Source: Gymnopus androsaceus JB14
Taxonomy: Eukaryota; Basidiomycota; Agaricomycetes; Agaricales; Omphalotaceae
Direction of reading: 5' to 3'
Assembly (NCBI GenBank): GCA_009733575.1
Contig: ML769611.1
Span: 1 to 64,000 of the forward strand
Length of the DNA: 64,000 nucleotides
Part shown: positions 1-12,900 of the stretch, one piece after another
How the letters are laid out: every line of letters starts with the position of its first letter
Position numbering within the stretch: the stretch's first letter is position 1
Translations under genes and position numbers: made by a program
The notes under the pieces: model-generated
Told to the model about the DNA's origin: nothing
What the model saw: only the letters and a program-made list of their open reading frames with translations
The model's database searches: none

Positions 1-675
1 CCATCTATAGAATCCCCGAGACTCTTTCTCAGGAGGTTCTCACCGCAATGTACGCCCCAGCCAAGCCTGACTTCCCCACCATCTCTGCGGACAAGCTCCC
101 CGAATTCGATGCCTTCATCTTCGGTATTCCCACTCGTTATGGAAACTTCCCCGCTCAATGGAAGGTACGTATGCCACGTCGATTTTCCATATGTGATTGT
201 TCTTATTCCATTTCATCTCTCTAGACCTTCTGGGACACTACTGGTATGTTCAATGTGCCATGCTGAATCATCGATTGTTCTTATTCTACATTGTAGGTCA
301 GTTGTGGGCTAAAGGAGCCCTAGCTGGCAAGTACGTTTCGGCCTTCGTCTCGACTGCTTCTCCTGGAGGAGGACAGGAGTCTACCGTCATGAATGCTCTG
401 TCGACCTTTACTCACCACGGAATGATCTTTGTTCCTCTCGGATACTCTCAGACCTTTGGTCAGCTCACCAACCTTGAAGAGGTTCACGGTGGTACGTCTC
501 ATCGTTATCTCATTGTCCGCTAATCGCTGACGACTTTATATCTCAGGCTCTCCTTGGGGCGCGGGAACATTTGCTGGCCCAACTGGTGCACGCCAGCCTT
601 CCGCTCTCGAGCTCGAGGTTGCGACCCCTCCAGGGCAAACAGTTCCACGGTGTCGTTTCCAAGGTCAAGTTCTAA
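1..675 (+). CDS. WrbA-type flavodoxin-like NAD(P)H:quinone reductase, 3' part
   Basis: Only the C-terminal part is in the window. Exons are about 1-164, 225-243, 297-491 and 547-675, with GT-AG introns of 53-60 bp. The peptide has the flavodoxin-like loop '[13 protein letters not shown]', then '[20 protein letters not shown]' and '[20 protein letters not shown]', which are hallmarks of the WrbA/Pst2/Ycp4 family. These FMN enzymes reduce quinones by two electrons and in wood- and litter-decay fungi act on benzoquinones and in oxidative stress. In the last exon the run of four C at 625-628 puts the reading frame off by one base. With one C fewer the family C-terminus is reached and TAA at 673-675 closes it. 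I read this as a one-base insertion. The family call is secure; the frameshift may be a sequence error. Confidence 0.88.
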
Positions 676-2083
676 ACAAACCAAACACGTTTGATTTGAA
701 GGCGCTCCCCTGTTGGACACGATCATCAGTATTCTACATGAACTGTCTATCCAGAGATGTATAAATTTAAAACCACCGAGCGCAGAGTCAATTGTAGGCT
801 GGTGATAGTGCGTTCAATATACCTGTTCGACTTGACAGATGAACGGGTACCCAAACGGCTTTACTAAATCGGGACCATGAAGTTCATCGATTTCGATGAC
901 CATAGCGACCGTAAATCGCTCGAAAGCTGCTTCTTTGCCATATCGGGACCATCGCGCCCAGGGGCTTATGTCAATCGCAAGCACAGTCCATGGCCGCTTT
1001 TTTTTTACCATATCAGGACAGTCGCGTCCAGGCTATATTAGCCTCATCGATACATCCCTAGGGCGAAAGAAAGTTTAGGCGGTGACAGGAGTACTCCTTC
1101 GAATACCCTGGAATCCTACTGATTGCCTACATAAATCCATGACACGCTGGGCAATCTTCGTGGAATCGATATCATGGCTCTGTGTCCGAGATCTCGGTTT
1201 AGAATTTAAATTCGAGCGGAGATGTACTCTAGTTCTGGTGAAGACTAGAACATTTGGGAAGGAAAGCTATATCTATGCAGCGAGCACAAGAAATACTAGA
1301 AGAGTCTGAGCATGCGTTGACGATGTTGAGAACGTCAAGCTCTCGCTGCGGAATTGAATGCGAGTACTGACGATGAAGTTCATGAAGGGAAAGAAGTACC
1401 TGCACCGACGTTTTCCTCAATTTTAACGGACGTCAGTCAGAGCTTGTTTAAACCTCAGGTCGTTATTTGGGCACGCTTTCGGGAGATATACTGTAAGAAG
1501 AGGGTAGTATCCATTTCCCGAGCAAGAGCTGACAGTGGCGTGAGCATGTATGACACGAGGTATGAGGACCGCACAAATCGTTGATAATAGGTACTGCTTC
1601 GCCAAGGGAACCTTTCAAAGCACCTAAAACTTACTTGTTCTTCGCCAGCAACTTGATCATGATTTCAATGCACAAACGACAAGATCTACGTGTATTCTTG
1701 TCGTCAGATATCGATGGTTCAAAGGCACGATGAATTCACATTCGAGTCGAATCTAGTATACAGAGTAGTTGTCAATGCGAGTAAAGTATCCAGAGAAGAG
1801 TGGTAGAAGGAGCACTTGCTTGTGCCAATTAGCCACAGATTCGTACGAAATGGGATATGTAGTCTGAGCACTTGAATTGCTCGACACCGTTGAAGAGCTT
1901 CAGGAGCTAGTGGTAATAGTCTTATAGTCCAAGTTTCAGAGAGGGTCACAAGATGAAGACTACTCTGTGACCAAATGGGGATAATACCCCACATTTTCCC
2001 CGCAACACCTAGAACTTAATTCTTCTTTCAGAGTGAATTGGTCTCGAGACCTCGAGACTCACGGCTCTCGCCGCTTTCCCAGC
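676..2083. other. Intergenic stretch, no gene recognised
   Basis: This stretch of about 1.4 kb holds only short open frames without coding character. A phrase like 'atcgggaccat' recurs around 869, 943 and 1011, so there may be a small decayed repeat. Nothing else is supported. Confidence 0.5.
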
Positions 2084-2090
2084 TATAAAA
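2084..2090 (+). promoter_or_regulatory. TATA box upstream of the Cys/His-rich protein gene
   Basis: TATAAAA lies 143 bp upstream of the ATG at 2233, followed by the pyrimidine-rich leader (CT-rich from about 2125 to 2225) common before fungal start codons. Two CTCGAGAC-like blocks sit at 2043-2060. Assigned by position and sequence only. Confidence 0.55.
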
Positions 2091-2232
2091 TCTAGTCCGG
2101 GTCTTGGTGCATGATTACACCTTTTCTTTCTACCCCCCACTGCTGCGTGCGAGGTACATAGACCACTGCCTGCTCGTCCGAAGCCTACCTATACTCTCGC
2201 AACTTCCTTTCCCTCTATCTGTATTGACGACA

Positions 2233-2806
2233 ATGGCTGAAACCGAGACCGCTCCAACTACTGTTGAGATCAACGATGCCATTTTCTGCCAGCATTTCAA
2301 GGAAGTTGTGCGTGTTATTTGTCCGTAGCTCTATCCTTATTGCTGACCGGTATCCTCTTTTCACGCTGACAGTGCTCTGATTGTGGGTATGACGGACGAG
2401 AGGAAAATGATGCTTTCTTCGGGGTGAGTTGAGCCTAGGTTTTCCATTCAAGATCACATCCTTATTGGAGCGTCGTCTACAGTTCGATTTTATAGACCGT
2501 GAGGGAATTGAGGCTCCTGCTGCCATTGTCAATAAGGATGGAAACTACCAGTGCAAGAAGCATGCTCTTACTGGTAAGTCTATCATCTTGTTCGGATTCG
2601 GAACTCTGAGTCGTGTGACCGACTTGACTATGTTCATTCCTTTGATTCTGCATTCTGAATCTGATATTTGTTTCTTGTCGATCATGACCAATATTATCTA
2701 TGAGACAAAGTGCTGATGATCTCCAACAGAGTGCAACCAATGTTATGGATGGAAGAAACAGATTACCCGTTTGCGCACCCAGGCGAAGAAGGCTGGGAAG
2801 AAGTAG
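2233..2806 (+). CDS. Small Cys/His-rich, probably zinc-binding protein
   Basis: Four exons (2233-2307, 2373-2423, 2483-2573, 2730-2806) give a 97-residue protein; the summed length is a multiple of three and every junction is GT-AG. Pairs of metal-ligand residues are spaced along it: CQHF, CSDCGYD, CKKH and CNQCYGW, suggesting one or two zinc sites. The C-terminus is basic (a run ending KKAGKK), which would fit nucleic-acid binding or a nuclear location. I do not recognise a named family, and the function is unknown. The start was chosen because it follows a TATA box and CT-rich leader and opens the frame that splices cleanly. The 98-codon total and regular introns make this a convincing small gene. 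Confidence 0.8.
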
Positions 2807-3050
2807 ACCGTGACTACTGTTTTAGACGGACGATTCATCAAGTTATTGTTAATAACGAGTCTTGGTCTGGGTATGAACATCGAAAGGAGCTGTGAATGTA
2901 ATGCAATTGTATATTATTTGAAGATATGATGATGCCTACCTTTGTGAGGGAGCAAGATGAGGCCGTTTATTCAGACGCGCGAGTACAAGCGCTGGTCACG
3001 TGCGTTGACAATAGACTTTTGTTCTTTCTTTCGTTCCACGACTATCCAAA

Positions 3051-5599
3051 ATGGCAATAATCGACAGTATCTCGCCAGCATCTCTTGTTCGTTTGAAGGC
3101 ACTTCCTTTGGATCTTCTGATCGAAGTTTTCAGCCATCTTCACCGTTCATCCGACCTGCTTCATGTTGCGCTGGTATCCAAAACCTTTTATGCTTGCTCT
3201 ATCCGCTTGCTCTACCGACAAGTCCAAATTTCTAGCCCTTTCGACTTTTTGGACCGAGAGCCTTTCTGGGAAAAGCATGATAGCTCTGCCACCCTAAACC
3301 TAACGACATCCCCGAGATCGGTAATCGTTGGAGCTTCCTCCGACCAACAGTGGCGTAGAATCATAAAGTTCGACATCCTAGTCCCAAACCCGCAGTCGAC
3401 CGAACCTGCTCAGTTTTCTCCAGAACCTCAGCGTCAGCCTCCTTCCGAGCGCCAGGTTCAGCCTCCAACGAATTTCCATCCCAATGACCATCATCCTACT
3501 GTGGCTTTTCCCACTTTCCCCTCTAGGGTGCGCAGGGACCTATTTCCCGACGTTCGAGACCGAATCCTGTCATTTGAGAACTTGAAAAGTCTTGCGTTCA
3601 GAGGATGCGGTCTCACTGATGACGTCTACCATCTTCTCTCTCAGTTGAAGGGGCTACGTTCCTTCACCATGGAGGGCTGCATGATGCCTTCGGTCTTCAT
3701 TCGGAGCTTCGAATCTGACGACGATGCAGCTTGGACGTCGGAAAACGACGAAGAAAGATACGCTCTCGTCGAACTGATCATCAGGGGCAATATTTCCGGT
3801 ACTACGCAGTACTTTGACTTGAACTCGATTCCTGACGCTGGAGCTCCTACTGCTCAAGTTCAATCTCCCGATTCAGGAAGCGGTGCCAGTCCTCCAACCG
3901 CGAAATGGAAGATTTATCCCGCCATGTTCCATCTCATTCCAATGTCTCCCCAACTGCAGAGTTTGTGTATCGATTGGACCAAAGACATAGCCGTCTGGTT
4001 GTCCGAATCCAGGCTACTAAATGAATCGTCCTTTCCATGTTTGGAGCACCTAGACCTCAAGGTCGCTCATCATGACTGGGCGCAACCTCATCATTATCCG
4101 CTACGCACCTCTCTCGCATTGTTACTTTCGTACTGCGCAGCTTCCTTGAAACATCTCGCTATCGTAGGGTATATCCCTGATATCACTGTCCCCGGTGGCG
4201 CCCATGGAGCACCTATCCATTACGGGCACGGGCTTTTGTTACCAGAGCTGAAGAAGTACACTGGTCATGAAGTATTTCTCATTTCGACGTTGCAGCAGTC
4301 GTGCCCAAAGCTGGATCAAGTGGTTTTGGACCATCCATATAACCATGTGAATGGTATAACGGCCTTTCGTCTGCTCGATAGCGAGTTTCTTTCGAGGCTT
4401 CGGTGTTTTGAGATTGGTATGGAGGGTTGGGATATGGATATCATGTACGCGGTGGCTACCAAGCTTCAGGGTCTGGAAGAGTTGAAAATCAACTATTCCT
4501 GTCAAGGGAGACCTCACCCCAGCGAGGTATGTCTACTTTTTTTTCTCCTACAAGTATCCAGATTGCTAAACGATCATCCCAGGATGAGCTAATGAACTTT
4601 TCCAACCTCCTCTTCCGTCTTCCCAACCTCTCGGTGTTCCACTTGTACTGCGTTACCCGAGGGGATTTCGATCCAAACACGCGTATCTACCACCCGAATT
4701 ATAGCTACCACAATCCTGCAGTGCCGGCAACATTCCCATCATCACCAATGATAGAGCCCGCCGTTATGTTTGAGCCCGCCGTCATACTCTCCCGCCGTTT
4801 GCGAGAATCCTCATCAAGGTTTGCAAATCGTCGTCGTCGTCGTCCAAGACCACACCCCGCGTCAGATCCAAAGTTGGTTCATGACCTGGCTGCAATTTGG
4901 TCAATAGTCGTTCCAAAGTTGACGGAGATACGGTTGATGAGAGAGTATGTGTTGAGAAGAGAGGCGGGCGACGGGAATGCGCGTGAACGTAGACGTCGTG
5001 GGCATAAACATGATCTCCCTCCTCGTCAGTGGTGTAGGCGGGATTTGGACCTGGACTCTGCGAGCGCGTTTAGCTTCGGGTCGTCGACGTTGAATAGCAT
5101 GCACAAGAGCTCTAATGACTTGGATTATTACGAGGATGATCCAGTTGATGTCGAAGAGACTGAAGGAGGTTTTACTGCACCTAGCCACCATACCATCCGT
5201 ACCCGCCACCGCCGTTTCTTCGACACTTTCGTCGGTCTTGAGCCCGATGACACCGAAGATGACTTGCAGGCCATAGTTGATTTGCCGCCCATGGTTGAGT
5301 ATGAGCACCAGTATGGTTTTATGCCATATCTTGGAGCCCACGGTGCTCATAATAGTGTCCATGCTGGTACCGGTGCTGGAGCTGCTCCAGGTCCTGGCAT
5401 TGACGGTTTCGGTCCTGGTGGTATCGGTGCCATGAGTGCGGGTGTTGATATTCTCGCTATACCACCTACTACCTCAACCTCAACCCAGGTCATCGTTAAC
5501 AGTGCTAGTAATTTCGCCTTTCCTAATCATGCTTTAGCTGGCGGATATAACGCAGGTGGACCAAGTGGCGGCGTTCCCGAGGAGTATTTTTTCAATTGA
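3051..5599 (+). CDS. F-box protein with leucine-rich-type fold
   Basis: Two exons (3051-4526 and 4583-5599; 56-bp intron) encode about 830 residues. Residues 15-60 contain an F-box: 'LKALPLDLLIEVFSHLH' followed by 'LLHVALVSKTFY' and 'LLYRQV'. F-box proteins dock on Skp1 in SCF ubiquitin ligases and choose the substrate with the region that follows. After a Pro/Gln-rich spacer (about residues 118-165), leucine-spaced segments ('LKSLAFRGCGL', 'LRSFTMEGCMM', 'LEHLDLKVA', 'LEELKINYSC') look like the irregular leucine repeats common in Agaricomycete F-box families. The second exon is basic (RRRRRPRP), then acidic, and ends in a Gly/Ala/Pro-rich tail. There is no frameshift or internal stop. Substrate unknown; such families are very large in Agaricomycetes. 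Confidence 0.87.
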
Positions 5600-5640
5600 T
5601 GTCTTCACGATACAGGCTTGCTTTCTCCAAATTAGTATTT

Positions 5641-5812
5641 GGAGGCGATCTTTTCGTTGTCTTGTTTGATTCCGATTGTACTATTAGCTGTATACTTTAT
5701 TCGTCTTCTCTCCTCACGTACAAACTTCCTTCCTCCTAAATTCGTGTTTCAAGGCGATCTTGCGTGGTCTTGTTTGACTCCGATTGTACTATTAGCTGTA
5801 TACTGTATTCAA
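5641..5812. repeat. Two-copy direct repeat just after the F-box gene
   Basis: About 60 bp starting 'ggcgatctt' and containing 'gattccgattgtactattag' recurs 111 bp downstream with a few changes. The first copy is at about 5641-5702 and the second at about 5752-5812. It lies in the 3' flank or untranslated region of the F-box gene. It is a local duplication with no sign of an element. Confidence 0.7.
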
Positions 5813-7374
5813 TGTACATTATAAGAGACATTCCCAATTGTTGCTGCTCGCATATTCTGTGCGCAGAATATGGCTTGCTTGATGATAGCTTCTGTAAAAA
5901 AAGCAAGAAATATGGAAAGGAAGAGGCCCAGGGGTAGTACCTGGTAAAGTAGGAATGAAATTGACATGAGAACACCTAATTGACGAATTTACAACAAGCA
6001 GACGATCCGACAAGAGAGCAGCAAACCCATGGTTGCAACGTGCTAACTGACCACAGTGACTCTGACTGCGTTGGCGTAAGTACGAGGATCATCGATAAGG
6101 GATAGATTCACGATAATTCTGCTACTTAGTCAACAGCTTTTCTGTCTAATGAGGTTTTTGTATTAGACTTGAAGGTGAAAGTACTTGATACTTCTGCTCA
6201 GCACTCTACATAATGTAGTAGTGGTTCTCGCTCAACACTTAATAACGGCTGTGAGCCTATGGAAGCAGTGTGGAACTTAGGTTCTTTAGGCGTACATATT
6301 TAATATATTTCTGCGGCTTGAGTTGTTGAGTCGAGTTGTATACAAGTGCAATTCGATCAACATACCTCAACGTACCTTCTCATCTAAGTACCTGCACAGA
6401 AAATCCAGCCTCACAGATTTTATCCTTGTAGCAGAGTTCGAAGGTTGATTCTGATAGCTTATGTTCTAAAGCACAGGTACGCAAAGTGTCTATGTCTTTT
6501 GTATTTCCAGCTCGTATCCTCTCGTATCCCGTTGTTTAGGAGGCTTTCAATAAATCGGAAACAGACTTGAAACAGACAACTCGACTCGGCAATTTAGATT
6601 TTGCACGCAAATGTGTACGAAATTCATGGATCAAGTCTAGTAGACATTATGTATTCAAGCAGATCTCGAGCAGTCGAGAGGAGAGAGAAAATAATTGGTA
6701 AGTACAACGTCGGCAGTGAACCATTCTTGTTTCAGAGTAGCACAACATCATGCTCTTTCTCCAAAAAACAGAGACGGATTTGGATTTTCTTACCATGGAA
6801 GTCCAAGGATAGCAGTCAAGGAGGACACACTGCACAGTGCAGAGATGTGATTTTGAGTGAAAATGAGATACTTGAGTACAATCAGATTCATACCTGGGTT
6901 GTACCTGTTGTTGAAGGCGAGTGAGCTCAGGTAGAGATTGACACCGTCGGCTCGGTCGTCGCCATACCCAGATTGATATGAGCTCGAGTAAAGGATCGCA
7001 TTGGAATAATGGAGTAGATCAGATCAAGCAGCCCTATATGTATTGATTACAGCCTGCTGAAGGGAATCAGTCGGTGTGGACGTGACGGGAGCCTTGAGGA
7101 TTGCAGAAAGCCTCGATCGGAGTACAGGAACATTCGAATCTTGAAGCTTGAAGATTGAGAAAACTTGATATTCGAGTACTGAAGTCAAGAGGCCAGGGGG
7201 CCGTCAGAGGGAGGCGAGGACAGACGCAAGACAAAATGAAAACACGTTTTGACGGCGTAAAAATGCTAACTATGTATACATCTATTTACAACTGATTTCT
7301 GATTCAAATGGAAATCCTTTTTTTTTCTCGTCTCCTCGTCCCATCCTTCCGTCAATTTATTGCAGCGTGCTAAA
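5813..7374. other. Intergenic stretch, nothing recognised
   Basis: About 1.5 kb of moderately AT-rich sequence with only short open frames that lack splice structure or any family motif. No repeat ends or RNA gene seen. Confidence 0.5.
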
Positions 7375-8448
7375 TTACTGCAAAGCCTTCCAAGCGGCGT
7401 AGTACATAGGAAGGCCGTCGACGAGGCCGGGCTTGCTGGGCTGCCAGCCAAGAAGGGTACGAGCAAGTAGGGACGGATGAGAGAAGTGGTACTGAGGGCA
7501 ACCTCATACACTGTATACAAGACAGCAAATTCAGGAATACAGCACGAAGTAAACAGATCAAAAACACGCACAGTTAGAGGGCTTGGTGTACTCGTACTGG
7601 CCCTTCGCACCCGAGACCTTGACGAGTGCAGCAAGGACATCATCGGCACTCTCAGTGAACTCGTTGCAAGCATCGAAAATCACTCCGCCAACAATGGGAG
7701 CCTTCTCGCAAGCACGGACGTACATATCCGCCAGATCGTCGGTGTGGATGAGTGCGTATCGGCCTCCGGGAGTACCAGGCCACGCGACACGTCCCTCAGA
7801 CGCGCCCTTGAAGAGCGGAGCGAGAAGAGAGCCACCACGACCGTAGAGCAGGGCGGACGGATGACGATTCCGTTGAGAACGGGGTCGTGGATGGTACGCT
7901 GCTCCTGGGCAGGACGCCAAGAAACGAGCTCTGGAGGGCCTCGGAGGGGGTGCTGTCGGTGACGACGTCGTTGCGGTTGTCGCCGTGTACCCACGTGCCG
8001 GAGGTGTAGATGTAGGTGAGTTTGGGAGCATGGTCGGGACGAGAAGCCTTGGCTTTAGCGGAAACAGCCGCGAGGGTGGTGTGGGAGAGCTGCTTGACAT
8101 CCGCTGTGCCTCCGACAGCGTCGATCACCACATCGAGGTCTTTGACAATGTCCACCCATGCGTCGGGGTTCCCGATCTCACCTACGATGGGGATGACTAG
8201 ATGGGATAAATGGATGGGGCAGATTAGATTGAATTGAGCGCGATGAAGATTGAGTTACGCACTTTCTTCGCCAGCAAGGATTTTGGCTTTTTCTTGAGAA
8301 CGCGTGAGTCCGTAGACAAAGTGACCAGCGCGTACGAGTGCTTGGGCGGCGGAAAGCCGATGAAGCCAGATGCACTATCGTGAAATCAGTTCAGATATGA
8401 AGCAAAATCATTGGATGTTAACACATACCCAAGGACCAAAACTTTCAT
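7375..8448 (-). CDS. NAD(P)-binding Rossmann SDR/epimerase-like protein with four frameshifts
   Basis: The start ATG at 8448-8446 opens a 20-bp first exon that carries the nucleotide-binding loop split by an intron ('MKVLVLG' / 'ASGFIG'). Further exons are 8263-8374, 7572-8196 and 7375-7510. Recognisable pieces are 'AAQALVRAGHFVYGLTRS', 'DLDVVIDAVGGTADVKQL', 'YIYTSGTWVHGDN', 'ALLYGRGGS', 'HTDDLADMYVRA' and 'LLGWQPSKPGLVDGLPMYY'. This is the extended-SDR/NmrA-like group of cytosolic oxidoreductases; the substrate cannot be told. The conserved peptides lie in different frames, with one base apparently missing at about 8350, 7938, 7854 and 7464. Adding four bases makes the total 897 nt, a multiple of three, giving 298 residues. 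No stop codon interrupts the conserved pieces, so sequencing error is likely, recent decay possible. Confidence 0.75.
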
Positions 8449-8740
8449 TTTGAGTTATCGAGTTTTCAAGGTAGGATTGAGTGGATAAGAAGTGTTGTCT
8501 GGTCTCGCGACGGTCTTGAGAGTGTTTATATACCGAAATGGACCCCACCCAAATTCCGTGCACATTGTCAAAACGTGTAGAGCACTGATTGGAATCTAGA
8601 CCCCGGTGACATCATACCGGGTGATTTCCGCTGGGGTCCCTCGGTTCCCTTCCAGAGCGCTTAAAATGAATCCGAGAGAGCACCGAGGGTGGTCATGGTC
8701 ATAGGGTCTTCCTTGGCTGTTGTCGAGGAGTTCAAACTGT

Positions 8741-8842
8741 GTTTAATCGAATCGATGATCTTCATTTCTCTTGTGTTTAATCGAATCGATGATCTTCATT
8801 TCTCTTGAGTTTAATCGAATCGATGATCTTCCGTTCTCTTGC
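8741..8842. repeat. Three tandem copies of a 34-bp unit
   Basis: Units start at 8741, 8775 and 8809, each opening with 'gtttaatcgaatcgatgatc'; the third differs at a few positions. The repeat lies 290 bp upstream of the SDR start on the - strand. Each unit contains the palindrome ATCGAT, so it may be a cluster of binding sites or simply a minisatellite. Confidence 0.9.
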
Positions 8843-9942
8843 CTTGCCAAGATGCATCATCCCGCCCTGCTCATTCACGCCTGAGTGCTGGTGAGCGACT
8901 AGGAAGCAAAGGTGTCGACAAGAATGTGGCGTCCGATTTGTTACAGAATTTCCGTCTTTTCAGCTGTTAAAAAAATTCAAAAGCAATGTCAGAAATATCA
9001 AGATCAAACTCATGCAGATTTCGACCTTTCGAAGCGAGTTCTGCTCATAAGAATACCACGAGTCGCGGTAAATTTACAACAAGCGAGTACGTAGGACATG
9101 CTTCTATGCCCTGACTGAAAGAGGCAAAACTAGGCCAAGATGAGCATCCAGAAGTTTTGATAACAAGGACCATAATACAGAGGCTTCGATTTTGCCAATG
9201 AGGAGGCCGGGCGGATCCTGCAGGTTCGAGAGTTCTATCGAAGTCGGTAAGATTTTCTACGGTATCAGTAGGCGGTATTAAGAGCTGGAACCTACGTGCA
9301 CATGTAGACACAACTTCATTTTCGCAAGCTAGTCGACGATCAACGGTTACAGTCAAGTTACAGTGGTTCTATGTGACACCGGACACCTACCGGGAGGGCA
9401 GGAATGTGTTCCTGTAGGTCACAAGCAAGTCAGGATAGAATATACTCACTGAGAAAATTGTAGCGGGTAAATTTGCATCCTTCTAGTCTATACAAGCCAT
9501 AATGGGATGTCAAAGCGAAAGTTCTGAGCGCTTAGCCAGTGACTTATTGCACGTGATGCCAACAGCGTGCTCGCGCTCGGGCCATTTTCACATCTGTTAA
9601 CCACCACGACGCTCATGTGCTTCAAATACATTTTCGACAGTCACACAGTCCCCTTGAAAGATCTGGAAAATATAGTGAATTCTGTGGTGATAGAGAGTTA
9701 CTCGTTGGTTGAATTTCAGTCTGGTCGTGGTTCATTTTGTCACTGTTCGTCCGCTCGTCTATTTCGTTAGTTTTCGTGCGCTAATCATGGACTAACAGTC
9801 CTGCTCCTGTTCTCGTTACAGTCATCAACTCAAACTCCGTATCATTCCGATGCCAACCCCACCCAATTCTCCGGTAGTATAAACTACTCTGAATCTGTTT
9901 TTCTTCTGTGTTTTCAGAACTCAACTCATACAAGTTTGTACT
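8843..9942. other. Intergenic region between divergent SDR and A-T-R genes
   Basis: No coding sequence is supported. The last 200 bp before 9943 are CT-rich and probably hold the promoter and leader of the A-T-R gene. Confidence 0.5.
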
Positions 9943-12900
9943 ATGGGATCGATTGACTATGCTCTTGCTGAGCTGCCTTCGGGCTTCAATTTGATACCCC
10001 ATCTCATTGACTTTCGTGCTCAGCACGATACCAACCGAACATGTATCAGTTATCCGTCTCCTGGGACGTCCAAGTACATTGACATTACCTATGGCGATTT
10101 TGGCCATGCGGTGAATAATGCCGCTTGGGACTTCGACAGCAAGTTTGGAGCTAGACGCTCGTCTTCGGAGCCTTCGAAAGTTGTTGGTATACTCGCTCGG
10201 AGGTGCGTTCTTTTGTTCACTTGTACCATTGCGCTATATCTAACGTTCAATGTCTCCAGTGACGCTGCGTACATGGTCACCATCTACGCCCTACACAAAT
10301 GCGGAATTGTCCCTCTCCTCATCTCACCGCGCAACAGTCGCGCCGCTATCGTCAACCTGCTCAAGCTGACAACAGCACTGCGATCATTGTCGACTCGTTC
10401 AACAGGTCCGAAGCAGAAGCATCGGCGGTCGAACTGGGATCTCTTCCAGTACACGACATCGCTCCGTTACCTCTCCCGAACGCTTCGTCAAAGCCATTCC
10501 CATTCGACTTGCGATGGGAGGACGAGTGCGATAAGCCCGTCCTCTATCTGCATACCAGTGGCTCGACTGGACTTCCAAAGCCCGTTCCTTGGAATAGCCA
10601 TTTCGTCATGCATCAAGGCTATTACCCTCCCAACGTTCGCAGCAAAGTACAGTGGTAGCTCTGTGCTAGCCACGCTTCCGCTGTTCCACGGCTCTGGCGT
10701 TGCACTCACTCGAGGATCCCTCATCTGGCTCGGCTGGCGGGTTATGTTCGCTGATCCTTCGAAACCAGTCACCGCCAATGCTCTTGTCGAGTTTTGCAAG
10801 TCTCCCAACCGACCGGATATTCTCATCGGTGCACCCTCTGTTATCGAAGAAATCGCTTCCTTTGAAGGCGGTCTAGACGTTATGCGCTCCCTCAAATTCT
10901 GGTTCTTTGTTGGCGCTCCCGTTCCTCCCCACTTTGGGTCTCTCCTTGTGAAGGAGAAGATTCATTTCCTGTCTATGCTCGGCTCAACCGAGATTGGGCA
11001 GATGAACGTCCTTGAGCCGGAGGGAAGGGAACCTCAGGATTGGCAGTATCATCAGCTTCGGCCAGATCTGGACATCGTGCTTGAACCAAGGGGAGCTCAG
11101 CCTGGCGAAGGCCCCTTCGAACTCATCATTCTCGCCAACAAAGACGGGTGGAAGCCTGGTACAATTAATGTTAAAATTGGTGGTGTCGAGGGATACTCCA
11201 CCTCTGATCTATATCAGAAACATCCTACCGACCCGAGACTGTTCAAGCACTCTGGACGCGCAGATGACGTTGTTGTGCTCTCCAACGGCGAGAAAACGCT
11301 TTCGCGTCCCATCGAGAGCTGTATCGAGGCTCATCCTCACGTAACGACGGCCATCGTCTTTGGTACTGGCCGGACGCAGAACGGAGTGCTCGTCGTTCCC
11401 TCAGCGGACTCTGCATTCGATCCAGCAGACGAGGTCGCACTTGCTGCTTTCAGAAACGACATCTGGGAAGCCGTGGAGAACGCGAACAGAAACAGTCCTT
11501 CGCATTCACAGATCTGGAAGGAGATGATTTTGGTCACGACGCCTGGAAAGGATTTGCCGAGGACGGATAAGGGTAGTGTGCGTCGGAAGGAGGCAATCTC
11601 GCTTTATTCAGAAGAGATCGATAACATCTATCTGCTGGTGGCATCTTTTACATCCACCGGCGATCTACTGGTGCTTCCTCCGACTCTAGACTCTGAAAGC
11701 CTTGTACCGTTCTTCGCGCGCCTAGTGTGCGAGGCATTGGGCAAATCCGTTGCCGATGATCAGGATGTCTTCGCTACGGGCATGGATTCGCTAAAAGCGA
11801 TCTTTGTTCGTAATTCGCTGCTTTCGGCGCTGCGAAATGACGAGAGAACTTCCAAGCTTGTGTCCGCCATGCCCCAGAACTTTGTGTTCATGTTTACGTC
11901 AATCAAAGCTATGGCCAGTGCGACCTCCGCACTTGCTTTGACGGGTCAGTTGGAGGATATCGACTCAGATCGGTATCATATCGACTCTGTGAACGCTATG
12001 GTTGACAAGTATACGCAATCATTCCCTTCCCGCTCTTCAAAGGTTGTCAATAATGACGATGGTGGCGAGGTCGTGATTGTTACAGGGTCTACTGGCTCCT
12101 TAGGATCTTTCATCCTTGACGTGCTTTTGGAAGATGAACATGTCTCCAAGATCTTCTGTCTCAATAGGGCAGGGTCAGTAGACACTTCGACACGTCAACT
12201 GCGCTCTTCACGGAACGTCGACTTAACTCAACGTCACTTACAAAGTCAACTGCATCCGGCCGCCTCGTATTCCATGATGTCGACTTGACTGCCCCATTCT
12301 TTGGCTTGGCCAAGCACACCTTTCAAGAGATTCATGCAGCCTCCACGCTTGTCATTCATAACGCCTGGGCTTTGAACTTCAACTGGCAGTTGAGTACGTT
12401 CGAGGACGTGCATATCCGAGGTCTGCGAAACATTGTGGATTTTGCGTTGACGTCTCCGCGCCCCACTCCTCCCCGCATCGCCTTTACCTCGTCTATAGCT
12501 TCCGTCGGCGCGTACACCTCTGGGCCGGTCCCGGAAATCTCTTTCGACGATCCTACTGTCTGTCTAAGACAGGGATACGCAAGCAGCAAGTATGTCAGTG
12601 AACGTATACTTGCGATTGCCGCTGAGAAGACGGGTCTTCAAGTCCTCTCATTCCGTATCGGCCAAATTTCGGGAGATACGAAACATGGCATTTGGAACGT
12701 GACGGACCACGTTCCGATTTTGCTGAGGGGGTGTCAGGAACTGGGTGCTATTCCGCAGGATTGGCTCCCTGTCGTCGCTTGGACCCCCGTCGACGACGTA
12801 GCGCGCACGATTGTCGAGGTTGCGCTGCTTCCGGAGCAATCTGGCACATTTCATATCACCAATCCTCATCCTACACCCTGGGTGGAGCTGCTTCCCGCTA

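Noticed and set aside
7375..7510. Alternative splice acceptor (TATGAG) to rescue the last SDR exon
   Set aside because: It avoids one shift but loses the conserved 'ALSTTSLIRPYL' piece, and the four-base correction already gives a length divisible by three.
12174..12246. Second intron (GTCAGT...AAAG) in the first A-T-R gene to explain the frame change
   Set aside because: Splicing there does not yield the needed phase, and the skipped sequence reads like coding reductase sequence. A one-base loss explains it more simply.
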